From NCBI GenBank assembly GCA_025774615.1, contig JALGVQ010000208.1, positions 1 through 6,211 of the forward strand: a stretch of DNA of 6,211 nt. The letters are read 5' to 3'. Made by a program: the position numbers and the translations under genes. Below, in pieces: positions 1 to 5,842 of the stretch. The number at the start of each line of letters is the position of its first letter. Position 1 is the stretch's first letter. A model generated the notes under the pieces. That model was given only the letters and a program-made list of their open reading frames with translations. It ran no database searches and had not been told where the DNA came from. The DNA comes from a bacterium (lineage in GTDB: Bacteria > Blakebacterota > Blakebacteria > Blakebacterales > Blakebacteraceae).

Positions 1-1341
1 GACGAGGTAGAGCCGGATGAGGCTCGCCGATATTCCGGCGGCCCCCTGCATGTAGCCGGTCTGAGACTGGATGAAGTCAGGTCGGGTACGATGCTCGGCC
101 ACCGGCCACTTCACCATGCCGTCACCTGCCTGAACAGCCCGGCTCATCAGGATATCGCCGCACTCCTTCGCGCCGTCGAGGTACTGCTTCTCATCCGTGA
201 CAAGATAGAGGTCGAGCAGGTAATTCAGGATCCCGGCGGTACCACAGCAGATGCCGAGGTTGTTCCAGTAACCGGAGGGGCTTTCACCCGGTTGAAGGCC
301 CGAATCGATCAGGTAGCGTGCTCCGGCCTCAGCCGGTCCAGAGAGTGCCTGCACCATGTTCTCTTCCGGTCGCGGCAGGCCGCTCTCCTGCATGAAGAGT
401 CGCCCGGTGCCGGCCGGGCCGTGGCACCAGCCGAGATATTGAAGGTCCTCTCCATCACCCTCATGGTGGAATACCACGCAGCCGTCCGCCTCACCGTGGG
501 CCTGCAGCCACGAGATCCCCGAGGCGCGGGCTGCCGAGAAGAGGCTTGCGACTTCGCCCATCGAGTTGTCGGCGGCGTACCGGGCCGCCCGCCCGAGGAA
601 GAACGCGACGCCGGCCGTACCATGAGAGAAATTCGGATAGTGGAGGCCGCCCTCATCGGAGATCCTCCAGTAGCGGTCCCCCTCACTCTCATCGTCCTCG
701 ATCGCCGTGTCGGTCAGCCACCGGGCAGCGTCGATCGCCACGTCGAGATACGCGCGCTCGCCACTGACTTCGAAAGCCTCAAGGAGCAGGAGACCGGTAC
801 CGGAGGTGCCCGAGATCATGTCGGTCACCCCGTTCCATGTGGTCCCGTTTTGCAGGGGACGACTCCAGGTCACGATAGTGTCGGCCAGCGAGAGTGCCTG
901 TCGGCCGAAGCTGTTCCCATCCTCCAGAACGCGGGATGCCTGCAGGTGAACCGCGGCAGCTCCGGCAATCCCGGTGTAGAGGCCTGCGTCCCGGTATCCG
1001 GTGAGGGTGGTCCGGGCGAGAGATTCATCGAGTCCGGCCAGAGCGCGGCGTACAGCGTCCTCCCACTTCGGATCACCTGTTGCCACTGCCGCCTGCAGAA
1101 GGGCGTGGATGCGACCCGGTTGACCGTGGTAGAGAGTGATGTCCCTCATGGGAGAGTCCGATTCGTCGGGGACGTTGGGGTAGAGGGAGGCGCCTTCGGT
1201 CTCCTCGATTGCATGGCTCTCGATCCATTCGAGTCCCGCCAGGGCCGTGTCGAGATAGGCGCTCTTCGATGGCAGGATCCAGAGGATGGAAGCAGCCGCC
1301 AGAACGGGGATCACGATCTCGAGAGCCGTTGGTTTACGCAT
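1..1341 (-). CDS. Exported LanC-like protein with CCG zinc motif (3' end off the window)
   Basis: The frame stays open for 447 codons to the window edge. The ATG is preceded by AGGAG (1350-1354) with 8 bases between. LanC and LanCL proteins are alpha/alpha toroids built from seven repeats, each with a Gly-rich motif. All seven are visible: LYHGQPG (70-76), LYTGIAG (121-127), MISGTSG (175-181), SHGTAG (239-244), WCHGPAG (305-311), CCGTAG (365-370) and MQGAAG (431-436). By motif match to NisC, D174 corresponds to catalytic D141, H240 to H212, C306 and C365 to zinc ligands C284 and C330, and C366 takes the place of H331. Residues 1-28 look like a signal peptide or anchor (basic start, hydrophobic 9-23, then SKSA), so the protein should act outside the cytoplasm, unlike known LanC cyclases. 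The seventh repeat is present, so only a few C-terminal residues are probably missing. No precursor peptide or dehydratase gene is seen, so cyclase activity is unproven. Family call strong, function unknown. Confidence 0.9.
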   Translation of the reverse strand, partial: MRKPTALEIVIPVLAAASILWILPSKSAYLDTALAGLEWIESHAIEETEGASLYPNVPDESDSPMRDITLYHGQPGRIHALLQAAVATGDPKWEDAVRRALAGLDESLARTTLTGYRDAGLYTGIAGAAAVHLQASRVLEDGNSFGRQALSLADTIVTWSRPLQNGTTWNGVTDMISGTSGTGLLLLEAFEVSGERAYLDVAIDAARWLTDTAIEDDESEGDRYWRISDEGGLHYPNFSHGTAGVAFFLGRAARYAADNSMGEVASLFSAARASGISWLQAHGEADGCVVFHHEGDGEDLQYLGWCHGPAGTGRLFMQESGLPRPEENMVQALSGPAEAGARYLIDSGLQPGESPSGYWNNLGICCGTAGILNYLLDLYLVTDEKQYLDGAKECGDILMSRAVQAGDGMVKWPVAEHRTRPDFIQSQTGYMQGAAGISASLIRLYLV

Positions 1342-1449
1342 CGGTGCATCTCCTCTTCTCTGGTGTGCCCCCGGCCGTGCATCGGCACGAACGTGTGGTG
1401 CTCCTGGTCCTGCGGCGGCACGCACGATGAATGTAACCGTACCTCCGAC

Positions 1450-1463
1450 CCGGTTCAAACCGG
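1450..1463. repeat. 14-bp palindrome between the divergent LanC-like and EamA genes
   Basis: Arms CCGGTT and AACCGG are separated by two bases. It lies in the 179-bp region between two divergent genes, where a shared operator could sit. Read on the minus strand it overlaps TTGAAC, followed 16 bases later by TTACAT, a weak -35/-10 pair for the LanC-like gene. The rest of 1342-1520 shows no other clear signal. Regulatory use is inference. Confidence 0.3.
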
Positions 1464-1509
1464 AGTTGGTCGCTGAGTGCAGTGAAAAAGGGGGTGGCGG
1501 TTCCGGTTC

Positions 1510-1515
1510 AGGAGG
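1510..1515 (+). promoter_or_regulatory. Shine-Dalgarno that decides the EamA start
   Basis: AGGAGG is a perfect anti-16S match. It ends 5 bases before TTG 1521 and 14 bases before ATG 1530. The earlier in-frame GTG at 1482 has no ribosome site at a usable distance. This favours TTG 1521, with ATG 1530 as the alternative. Confidence 0.6.
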
Positions 1516-1520
1516 ATTTG

Positions 1521-2414
1521 TTGCTCTCCATGTCACAGCCTGGATCGAGACGGTTATCGCAGGGTCTGCGCTACATGGTCGCCGCGACGTTCTGTTTCAG
1601 CGTCATGAGCCTCATGGTGAAGACCGCCGGTCAGCACATCCACTCCTTCGAGCTGGTATTCGCCCGATCGGTCGTCCTGATCATCCTCTGTATCATTGCG
1701 CTCCGAGCCAGAGGGATCAGTCCCTGGGGGACCAACCGTCGGGGTGTCCTCGGATTCATCGCACTCAACTGCTTCTATTTCGCCATCCTCAGACTCCCCC
1801 TGGCAGATGCCACGGTGCTTCAGTTCCTGAATCCGACCTTCACCACGGTGATCGCCGCGATCTTCATCTCAGAGTCACTCGGCATGCGGCATATGGGGCT
1901 GGTGATCCTCAGTCTCTTCGGGGTCGTGCTGGTTGCCCAGCCGACCGTACTGTTCGGAGAGATGAGCGCGGGTCTTGATCCGCTAGCCGTCGGCGCGGGA
2001 GTAGTGAGCGCGCTGCTGAGCGCGGCCGCATGGGTTCTGATCCGGAAGCTCGCCAGGACTGAAGAACCGCTCGTCATCGTGTTCTGGTTCGCCCTCGTCA
2101 GCACGATAGGCTCCTCACCGGTCATGATAACCGATCTCGTCGTGCCCTATGCCAGGGAGTGGCCGCTCCTGATCGGGATCGGCGTCGCCACCTTTTTCGG
2201 ACAGCTCTGGTTGACGAAGGGGATGCGTCTTGAGCCGGCGGGCCGCGTGGCCGCGACAGGGTATCTTCAGATCGTCTTTGCCACCCTGTGGGGTGTACTC
2301 TTCTTCAGTGAGATACCCGGTCCGCTCAGTGTCGCGGGAGCGCTGCTCATCGTCGGGAGCACATTCTTTCTGGCACGTGCTCCCGCGGAACGCCCCGGGG
2401 TGCCGGCCGCGTGA
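1521..2414 (+). CDS. EamA-domain (DMT superfamily) membrane transporter
   Basis: A protein of 297 residues from TTG 1521 (294 from ATG 1530, 310 from GTG 1482), the usual size for the family. After a short polar, basic N-terminus the chain is almost wholly hydrophobic and fits ten membrane helices in two tandem EamA repeats, roughly residues 15-135 and 150-285. Family features include the first-repeat stretch LPLADATVLQFLNPTF, followed by a helix ending in ISE, and in the second repeat the GRVAATGYLQ stretch and another helix ending FFSE. EamA/RhaT-type proteins are inner-membrane exporters or permeases for small metabolites such as amino acids, nucleotides or sugars. The substrate cannot be read from sequence. 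It lies 46 bp upstream of the M28 peptidase on the same strand, so an operon is likely, and it is divergent from the LanC-like gene. No frameshift is seen. Confidence 0.88.
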   Translation: MLSMSQPGSRRLSQGLRYMVAATFCFSVMSLMVKTAGQHIHSFELVFARSVVLIILCIIALRARGISPWGTNRRGVLGFIALNCFYFAILRLPLADATVLQFLNPTFTTVIAAIFISESLGMRHMGLVILSLFGVVLVAQPTVLFGEMSAGLDPLAVGAGVVSALLSAAAWVLIRKLARTEEPLVIVFWFALVSTIGSSPVMITDLVVPYAREWPLLIGIGVATFFGQLWLTKGMRLEPAGRVAATGYLQIVFATLWGVLFFSEIPGPLSVAGALLIVGSTFFLARAPAERPGVPAA

Positions 2415-2415
2415 T

Positions 2416-2435
2416 ATGCCGGGTGGGCCCGGCAT
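2416..2435 (+). repeat. Hairpin between EamA and M28 genes
   Basis: Arms ATGCCGGG and CCCGGCAT pair perfectly around a TGGG loop, directly after the EamA stop. There is no T-run after it, so it is not a canonical intrinsic terminator. It may stabilise the 3' end of the upstream message or attenuate expression inside the operon. The hairpin is seen; its role is inferred. Confidence 0.45.
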
Positions 2436-2460
2436 GTGTGTCGATGGAGGAAAGGAAATC

Positions 2461-3891
2461 ATGAAAAAGGGAATACTCGCCTGCGTACTGATCGCGCTTC
2501 CGGTTGTGTCGCTGTCGCTGATCGCGTCATCGTGCGTCGATGATCAGAACACGATCGCGGAGGAGTACGGGGCCGATGCCGCGCGGATCATCGAAGCTGT
2601 GAGGTCACAGGGCCTGCAGTTCGAGAAGCTTGTGGAACTGTGCGACGGGATCGGTCCGCGTCTGGTCGGATCGCCCGCCGGCAGAGTGGCACGCGAGTGG
2701 GCGATGCAGACGATGCGCGCCGACGGTGGGGACAAGGTTCGGGAGGAGGAGGTGATGGTCTCCCACTGGGTGCGCGGCAGTGAGGCGGCCTGGATGACCC
2801 TTCCCCACTGGAGGGCGATACAGATCACCGCGCTGGGTAACAGTGTCGGAACGCCGGCCGACGGCATCGAGGCCGATGTTGTCGTGGCAGCCGATTTCGA
2901 GGAATTCGAAGCACTCCAGCCAGGCGATGTGGCGGGGAAGATCGTTCTTTTCAATTTCCCCATGCGACGCACCAGCCGCGACATGTCGGGATATGGAGAA
3001 GCAGTGGCCTACCGTTCGCAGGGGCCGGCGGTCGCCGCCCGGAAGGGCGCGGTAGCATGTCTCGTGAGGTCCGTGGGAACCGGGCCGGCCGGGAACCTGC
3101 ATACCGGCATGACTGCGTATGAAGAGGGGGTGGTGCCGATACCCGCCGCGGCGCTCACCATGGCCGATGCCGGTTCGATCGCCCGCCTCGTCAGGTCGGG
3201 AACGCAGGTGCGTCTCCGCCTTGAACTCGATGTCAGGATGCTTCCTGATGTACAGGGAGCCAATGTGGTGGGTGAACTGAGGGGAAGTGAACTCCCAGGA
3301 GAGGTAGTCGTCATCGGAGGGCATTTCGATTCGTGGGATCTCGGGACCGGTGCCCACGATGACGGAACGGGATGTGTGGCTGCGATGGAAACGTTGAGAA
3401 TCCTCAACCTGCTCGACCTGCGGCCGCGCCGCACAATCCGGGTGGTGCTCTTCGCTGCAGAGGAAGTCGGAGGACTGCGCGGCGGGAATGCCTATGCCGA
3501 CGGGCACGCGGATGAAGCCTCTCAGCACATCGTCGCGATCGAGTCAGACGGCGGTGCCGGTCCGATGATCGGTTTCGGTATTTCCGGGACAACGGAGGAG
3601 GGCAGCGCGATCGTCAGAAATATCCTCCGCCTGCTCGCTTCGGTCGGGGCTGATGAACTCCGTCTCGGCGGGGGAGGTCCCGACATCGGTCCCCTCGGCG
3701 CCCACGGAGTTCCCCTGCTTGGAGTATGGGCCAGTACGGAACTCTATTTCGATTATCATCATTCCGAGGAAGATGTCGTTGAAAATGTCGAGCCGTCACT
3801 GCTGGCCGATCAGACTGCCGCAATGGCGGTGATGGCGTATATCCTGGCGGATATGGAGTCCCCGTTGCCGCGGATATCCCGGAACCGGTGA
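2461..3891 (+). CDS. Exported M28 metallopeptidase, carboxypeptidase Q-like, with PA domain
   Basis: A 476-residue protein, close to the roughly 470 of animal carboxypeptidase Q. The chosen ATG has GGAGG (2446-2450) and AGGA (2453-2456) upstream and gives a clean export signal: MKK, a hydrophobic stretch, then ASSC at 22-25. That is a loose lipobox, so a lipoprotein anchored at C25 or a secreted protein are both possible. Residues 30-120 hold the CPQ-like segment IGPRLVGSP. A protease-associated domain spans about 125-250. The catalytic M28 part follows: GGHFDSWD (H288, D290), HDDGTG (D300), AAEE (E334 as general base, E335 as ligand), ESDGG (D363) and YHHSEED (H433/H434). All expected ligands for a two-zinc centre are present, so it should be active. 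These enzymes release residues from peptides or dipeptides outside the cytoplasm. Substrate unknown. The upstream transporter may be co-expressed. A longer in-frame ORF reaches back to 2230 but only overlaps EamA. Confidence 0.93.
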   Translation: MKKGILACVLIALPVVSLSLIASSCVDDQNTIAEEYGADAARIIEAVRSQGLQFEKLVELCDGIGPRLVGSPAGRVAREWAMQTMRADGGDKVREEEVMVSHWVRGSEAAWMTLPHWRAIQITALGNSVGTPADGIEADVVVAADFEEFEALQPGDVAGKIVLFNFPMRRTSRDMSGYGEAVAYRSQGPAVAARKGAVACLVRSVGTGPAGNLHTGMTAYEEGVVPIPAAALTMADAGSIARLVRSGTQVRLRLELDVRMLPDVQGANVVGELRGSELPGEVVVIGGHFDSWDLGTGAHDDGTGCVAAMETLRILNLLDLRPRRTIRVVLFAAEEVGGLRGGNAYADGHADEASQHIVAIESDGGAGPMIGFGISGTTEEGSAIVRNILRLLASVGADELRLGGGGPDIGPLGAHGVPLLGVWASTELYFDYHHSEEDVVENVEPSLLADQTAAMAVMAYILADMESPLPRISRNR

Positions 3892-4103
3892 TCGTCACCA
3901 TCCGATTCCTGGCGGGGGAGGGGGATTCCCTGTCAGATCCTGCGGCACCTGAAGTGGCGGCCCGGAGAAGCGCTCCTGCCCAATGGCCGGTCGCCGCCGG
4001 CTGAGCTCAAGGTGGCTGAGTCCCTTCCCTCCGCTCAATCCCCCCGCAGCGCCTGAATCTCCACGTGACACTATCCTGATCAGGAATCCCCCCATGTAGC
4101 AGG

Positions 4104-4118
4104 CGTGTGTCCGAACTG
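4104..4118. repeat. Repeat A, left copy (flank of ATPase region)
   Basis: CGTGTGTCCGAACTG matches CGTGTGTCCGAATTG at 5792-5806 in 14 of 15 positions, in the same orientation. The copies bracket the ATPase gene. Confidence 0.55.
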
Positions 4119-4236
4119 GTATCCCACGGGCCGATGCAGGTCTTTTTCATGCTTCAGGGCAGGGGAGAGACCCTCATTGAGGGGATTGGTGCTTCCGTGG
4201 GGCTTCAACAGGATGCTGGGGGTGATGAAAGGGCCA

Positions 4237-4252
4237 TATTCGGGAGGACAGG
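4237..4252. repeat. Repeat B, left copy (flank of ATPase region)
   Basis: TATTCGGGAGGACAGG matches TATTCGGGGGGACAGG at 5728-5743 in 15 of 16 positions, in the same orientation. Base composition falls sharply to AT-rich right after this copy, which makes it a candidate left boundary of an acquired segment. Confidence 0.6.
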
Positions 4253-4272
4253 TTCTAATCTACTTTGAATTA

Positions 4273-4325
4273 GTACAATAACTTGTATGAAAATGGTACA
4301 ATCACTATATTGATACGAGTACAAT
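4273..4325. repeat. Three GTACAAT direct repeats at exact 23-bp period
   Basis: GTACAAT occurs at 4273-4279, 4296-4302 and 4319-4325, so the period is 23 bp both times. Units one and two also share ACT at positions 9-11 and TGA-like bases further on. The array covers the putative ATPase promoter: one copy upstream of the -35, one in the spacer and one near the expected transcription start. This arrangement suggests cooperative binding by a repressor, possibly the ATPase itself through its winged-helix-like region. Binding is inference. Confidence 0.6.
4283..4311 (+). promoter_or_regulatory. Probable sigma-70 promoter of the ATPase gene
   Basis: A -35-like TTGTAT (4283-4288) and a -10 TATATT (4306-4311, 5 of 6 to consensus) are 17 bp apart in a strongly AT-rich stretch. 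Transcription would start near 4318, leaving a leader of about 58 bases. The -35 is weak, which fits a regulated promoter. Confidence 0.45.
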
Positions 4326-4327
4326 TC

Positions 4328-4345
4328 ACGTAATTGACGTAATTG
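4328..4345. repeat. Tandem 9-bp repeat in ATPase leader
   Basis: ACGTAATTG occurs twice back to back, followed by ATTAATTAA. It lies in the predicted 5' leader just after the third GTACAAT copy. It could be an extra protein site, an AT-rich leader element, or simple slippage. Confidence 0.4.
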
Positions 4346-4375
4346 ATTAATTAAAGAGGGGTATCGAGGATTACT

Positions 4376-5623
4376 ATGAAAAAGATTCGCAAACGCATTA
4401 TCGAGGATCGTGTAACGAACAGACTCCGTTCGCACGGTGGAATCTTGCTGACTGGCCCGAAAGCAGTCGGAAAGACAACTACTGCTCGAACTTTCGCTGC
4501 GTCAGAGGTTCGTCTGGATCAGGATCGGGCAGCTTTGACTGCGGCCAGGACTGATCCGCGTCTTGTACTTGATGGTGAGTATCCTCGCCTCATCGACGAA
4601 TACCAACTGGCATTGGGTATGTGGGACGCTGTCCGAGGTCGCATCGATGACATTGGCGGGAAAGGGTTATTCCTATTAACAGGATCCTCATCTCCGCAGG
4701 ACGATCAGATCAGCCATACTGGTGCACGTCGAATCGCAGTTGTACCCATGCGCACCATGACTCTTCATGAACGTGGACTGGCCAGTGGGGATGTGTCAAT
4801 AGGTGCTCTATTGGACGGGGAACCGGCTTCGGCAGGTTCACACTCCTTCACCGTCAGTGAAGCGATAACGTCCCTTTCGATCGGAGGGTGGCCGGACAAT
4901 CTCTCTCTACCTCTCGATGATGCCCTCGATGCCAATACAGATTATATCGATGTTATCGTGAATACGGATATCCGCCAGGTTGATGGCGTAATGCGTGATC
5001 CCGGCGGAGTTCGGCGATTGCTGACCTCATATGCCCGCAATGTGGCGACTGATGCATCATTGAGCACTATCAGACGGTCATCAGAACAACCTCCCAGTGA
5101 ATCGACGATCAACGACTATATCAAAGCACTGAATCGTCTCTTTCTCATTGAAGATCAAGAAAACTGGAAGCCGAAGCTGCGTTCGCGGATCAGACTGGCC
5201 GCGACACCGAAACGCCACCTCGCCGATCCTTCACTTGCGGTTGCAGTATTAGGTGCGACACCTGAGCGACTACTGGGACCGGAGATCGAATTGGCCGGAT
5301 TCCTATTCGAGTCCCAGGTTGTTCATGATTTGCGTGTCTACGCGCAACCTCACCGGGCAGGGATTCGATTCTATCGTGACAATAAGGGATTAGAGGTAGA
5401 TGTCATTGTTGAATCTGTTGACGGCCGCTGGATAGCCATTGAGGTCAAGCTCGGTCATCATCGAGTTGATGAGGGAGCAAGAAATCTTCTGGCACTGCAA
5501 AAGAAACTGACAGATGAAGCCAATGCCTCATGTAGAGCTCTCATGGTCGTCGTAGCGGATAGCCCGACCTATACAAGGCCTGATGGAGTTATAGTAACTT
5601 CAATTGCCTCACTTGGACCTTAG
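4376..5623 (+). CDS. AAA_14/DUF4143 family ATPase with PD-(D/E)XK-like C-terminus
   Basis: A 415-residue protein, normal length for this family. ATG 4376 follows GAGGA (4366-4370) with 5 bases between. The N-terminal AAA_14 domain has Walker A GPKAVGKTT (27-35, K33), Walker B RLIDE (71-75, D74/E75) and the family motif LLTGSSSP (100-107). The middle, about 212-260, has the usual stretch from LLTSYARNVATDASLSTI to STINDYIKALNRLFLIED, predicted as a winged helix. The C-terminal DUF4143 domain holds FYRDNKG, then EVD (D342) and AIEVK (E356, K358), the D...ExK pattern of PD-(D/E)XK nuclease folds. Such ATPases are widespread, often single-gene and mobile; their function is not settled. Catalytic residues of both domains are intact. 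GC (about half) and codon use are lower than in the genes to the left, which suggests transfer. It stands alone with its own promoter. Confidence 0.9.
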   Translation: MKKIRKRIIEDRVTNRLRSHGGILLTGPKAVGKTTTARTFAASEVRLDQDRAALTAARTDPRLVLDGEYPRLIDEYQLALGMWDAVRGRIDDIGGKGLFLLTGSSSPQDDQISHTGARRIAVVPMRTMTLHERGLASGDVSIGALLDGEPASAGSHSFTVSEAITSLSIGGWPDNLSLPLDDALDANTDYIDVIVNTDIRQVDGVMRDPGGVRRLLTSYARNVATDASLSTIRRSSEQPPSESTINDYIKALNRLFLIEDQENWKPKLRSRIRLAATPKRHLADPSLAVAVLGATPERLLGPEIELAGFLFESQVVHDLRVYAQPHRAGIRFYRDNKGLEVDVIVESVDGRWIAIEVKLGHHRVDEGARNLLALQKKLTDEANASCRALMVVVADSPTYTRPDGVIVTSIASLGP

Positions 5624-5727
5624 CCGGGTTGTATCCCCGAAAAATTACCAAATACTGCCCATTGAGACAGCAGTTTGAATACGATCACAGTGTGAAACAG
5701 AAAGCGATGTTGTCGGTCGGATGGAAT

Positions 5728-5743
5728 TATTCGGGGGGACAGG
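5728..5743. repeat. Repeat B, right copy
   Basis: TATTCGGGGGGACAGG, 15 of 16 to the copy at 4237-4252. Its last bases are the start of the GGACA tandem array, so the expansion seems to have begun inside this repeat. Confidence 0.6.
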
Positions 5744-5803
5744 ACAGGACAGGACAGGACAGGACAGGACAGGACAGGACAGGACAGGATACGTGTGTCC
5801 GAA
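5730..5803. repeat. REP-like inverted repeat enclosing the GGACA array
   Basis: TTCGGGGGGACA (5730-5741) and TGTCCGAA (5796-5803) are imperfect inverted repeats: TTCGG...GGACA against the reverse complement TTCGGACA. Palindromes with GGGGACAG and CTGTCCCC ends are known as REP elements linked to RAYT/Y1 transposases, and this resembles a reduced one with the pentamer array as its loop. The same arm pair occurs inverted in order on the left of the ATPase (4108-4115 and 4239-4250). Assignment to the REP class is inference. Confidence 0.4.
5737..5786. repeat. Pentanucleotide microsatellite, ten perfect GGACA copies
   Basis: Ten uninterrupted GGACA units span 50 bp and end in a diverged GGATA (5787-5791). 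There are no spacers, so it is not CRISPR. It is noncoding and lies about 50 bp upstream of the antitoxin operator. Such perfect short repeats change length by slipped-strand mispairing, so copy number may vary between strains. Confidence 0.95.
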
Positions 5804-5806
5804 TTG
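5792..5806. repeat. Repeat A, right copy
   Basis: CGTGTGTCCGAATTG, 14 of 15 to 4104-4118. It begins immediately after the degenerate last pentamer. Note the order of A and B is swapped relative to the left flank. Confidence 0.55.
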
Positions 5807-5842
5807 ATTGAATTGCCTGTTCTTGTCATATAATGTTATTAT
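5804..5842 (+). promoter_or_regulatory. Promoter region of the antitoxin-toxin operon
   Basis: Two overlapping options exist. A perfect -10 TATAAT (5829-5834) pairs with TTGATT (5804-5809) at a long 19-bp spacing. TATTAT (5837-5842) pairs with TTGCCT (5813-5818) at 18 bp. Either gives a short leader before ATG 5880. Confidence 0.5.

Larger units (their letters stand above)
3892..4260. other. GC-rich intergenic stretch without a convincing gene
   Basis: About 370 bp between the peptidase stop and the AT-rich ATPase promoter. It holds only short structures: GGTGA/TCACC around the peptidase stop (3887-3899), GCCGG/CCGGC (3986-4001), a perfect 12-bp palindrome TCCTGATCAGGA (4074-4085) and CCCTCA/TGAGGG (4171-4183). 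No hairpin followed by a T-run is obvious. The small ORF on the minus strand at 3895-4095 is Pro/Gly/Arg-rich with no recognisable domain. The right part carries the left copies of two repeats described separately. It may be degraded or accessory-island flank DNA. Confidence 0.5.

Noticed and set aside
1-1341. Lanthipeptide biosynthetic cluster
   Set aside because: No LanB/LanM dehydratase, precursor peptide, or LanT/LanP in the visible DNA, and the LanC-like protein appears exported. The region beyond position 1 is not visible.
91-1476. Long 461-codon plus-strand ORF
   Set aside because: It is antisense to the LanC-like frame, which has all seven family motifs, a ribosome site and a signal sequence. 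The plus ORF has no recognisable domain; long shadow frames are common in GC-rich DNA.
1482-1520. GTG 1482 as the transporter start
   Set aside because: No Shine-Dalgarno at a suitable distance; AGGAGG at 1510-1515 points to TTG 1521 or ATG 1530.
2230-2460. N-terminal extension of the M28 frame back to 2230
   Set aside because: It overlaps the transporter and lacks domain content. ATG 2461 has a ribosome site and yields a proper export signal.
2605-3528. 307-codon minus-strand ORF within the peptidase
   Set aside because: Shadow of the M28 gene, whose metal ligands are all in the plus frame. The minus product is His/Arg/Pro-rich without a fold.
3895-4095. 66-codon minus ORF after the peptidase
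   Set aside because: Low-complexity Pro/Gly/Arg-rich translation, no family resemblance and no ribosome site that stands out.
4273-4345. Plasmid-type iteron origin
   Set aside because: Phased repeats beside an AT-rich stretch resemble iterons, but there is no replication initiator gene; the adjacent product is an AAA_14/DUF4143 ATPase. A promoter operator is simpler.
5624-5674. Intrinsic terminator after the ATPase
   Set aside because: Only a 4-bp CGGG/CCCG stem followed by A, not T, and a weak ACTGC/GCAGT pair. Not enough to call.
5737-5791. CRISPR array
   Set aside because: The repeats are contiguous 5-mers with no spacers and no cas genes nearby.
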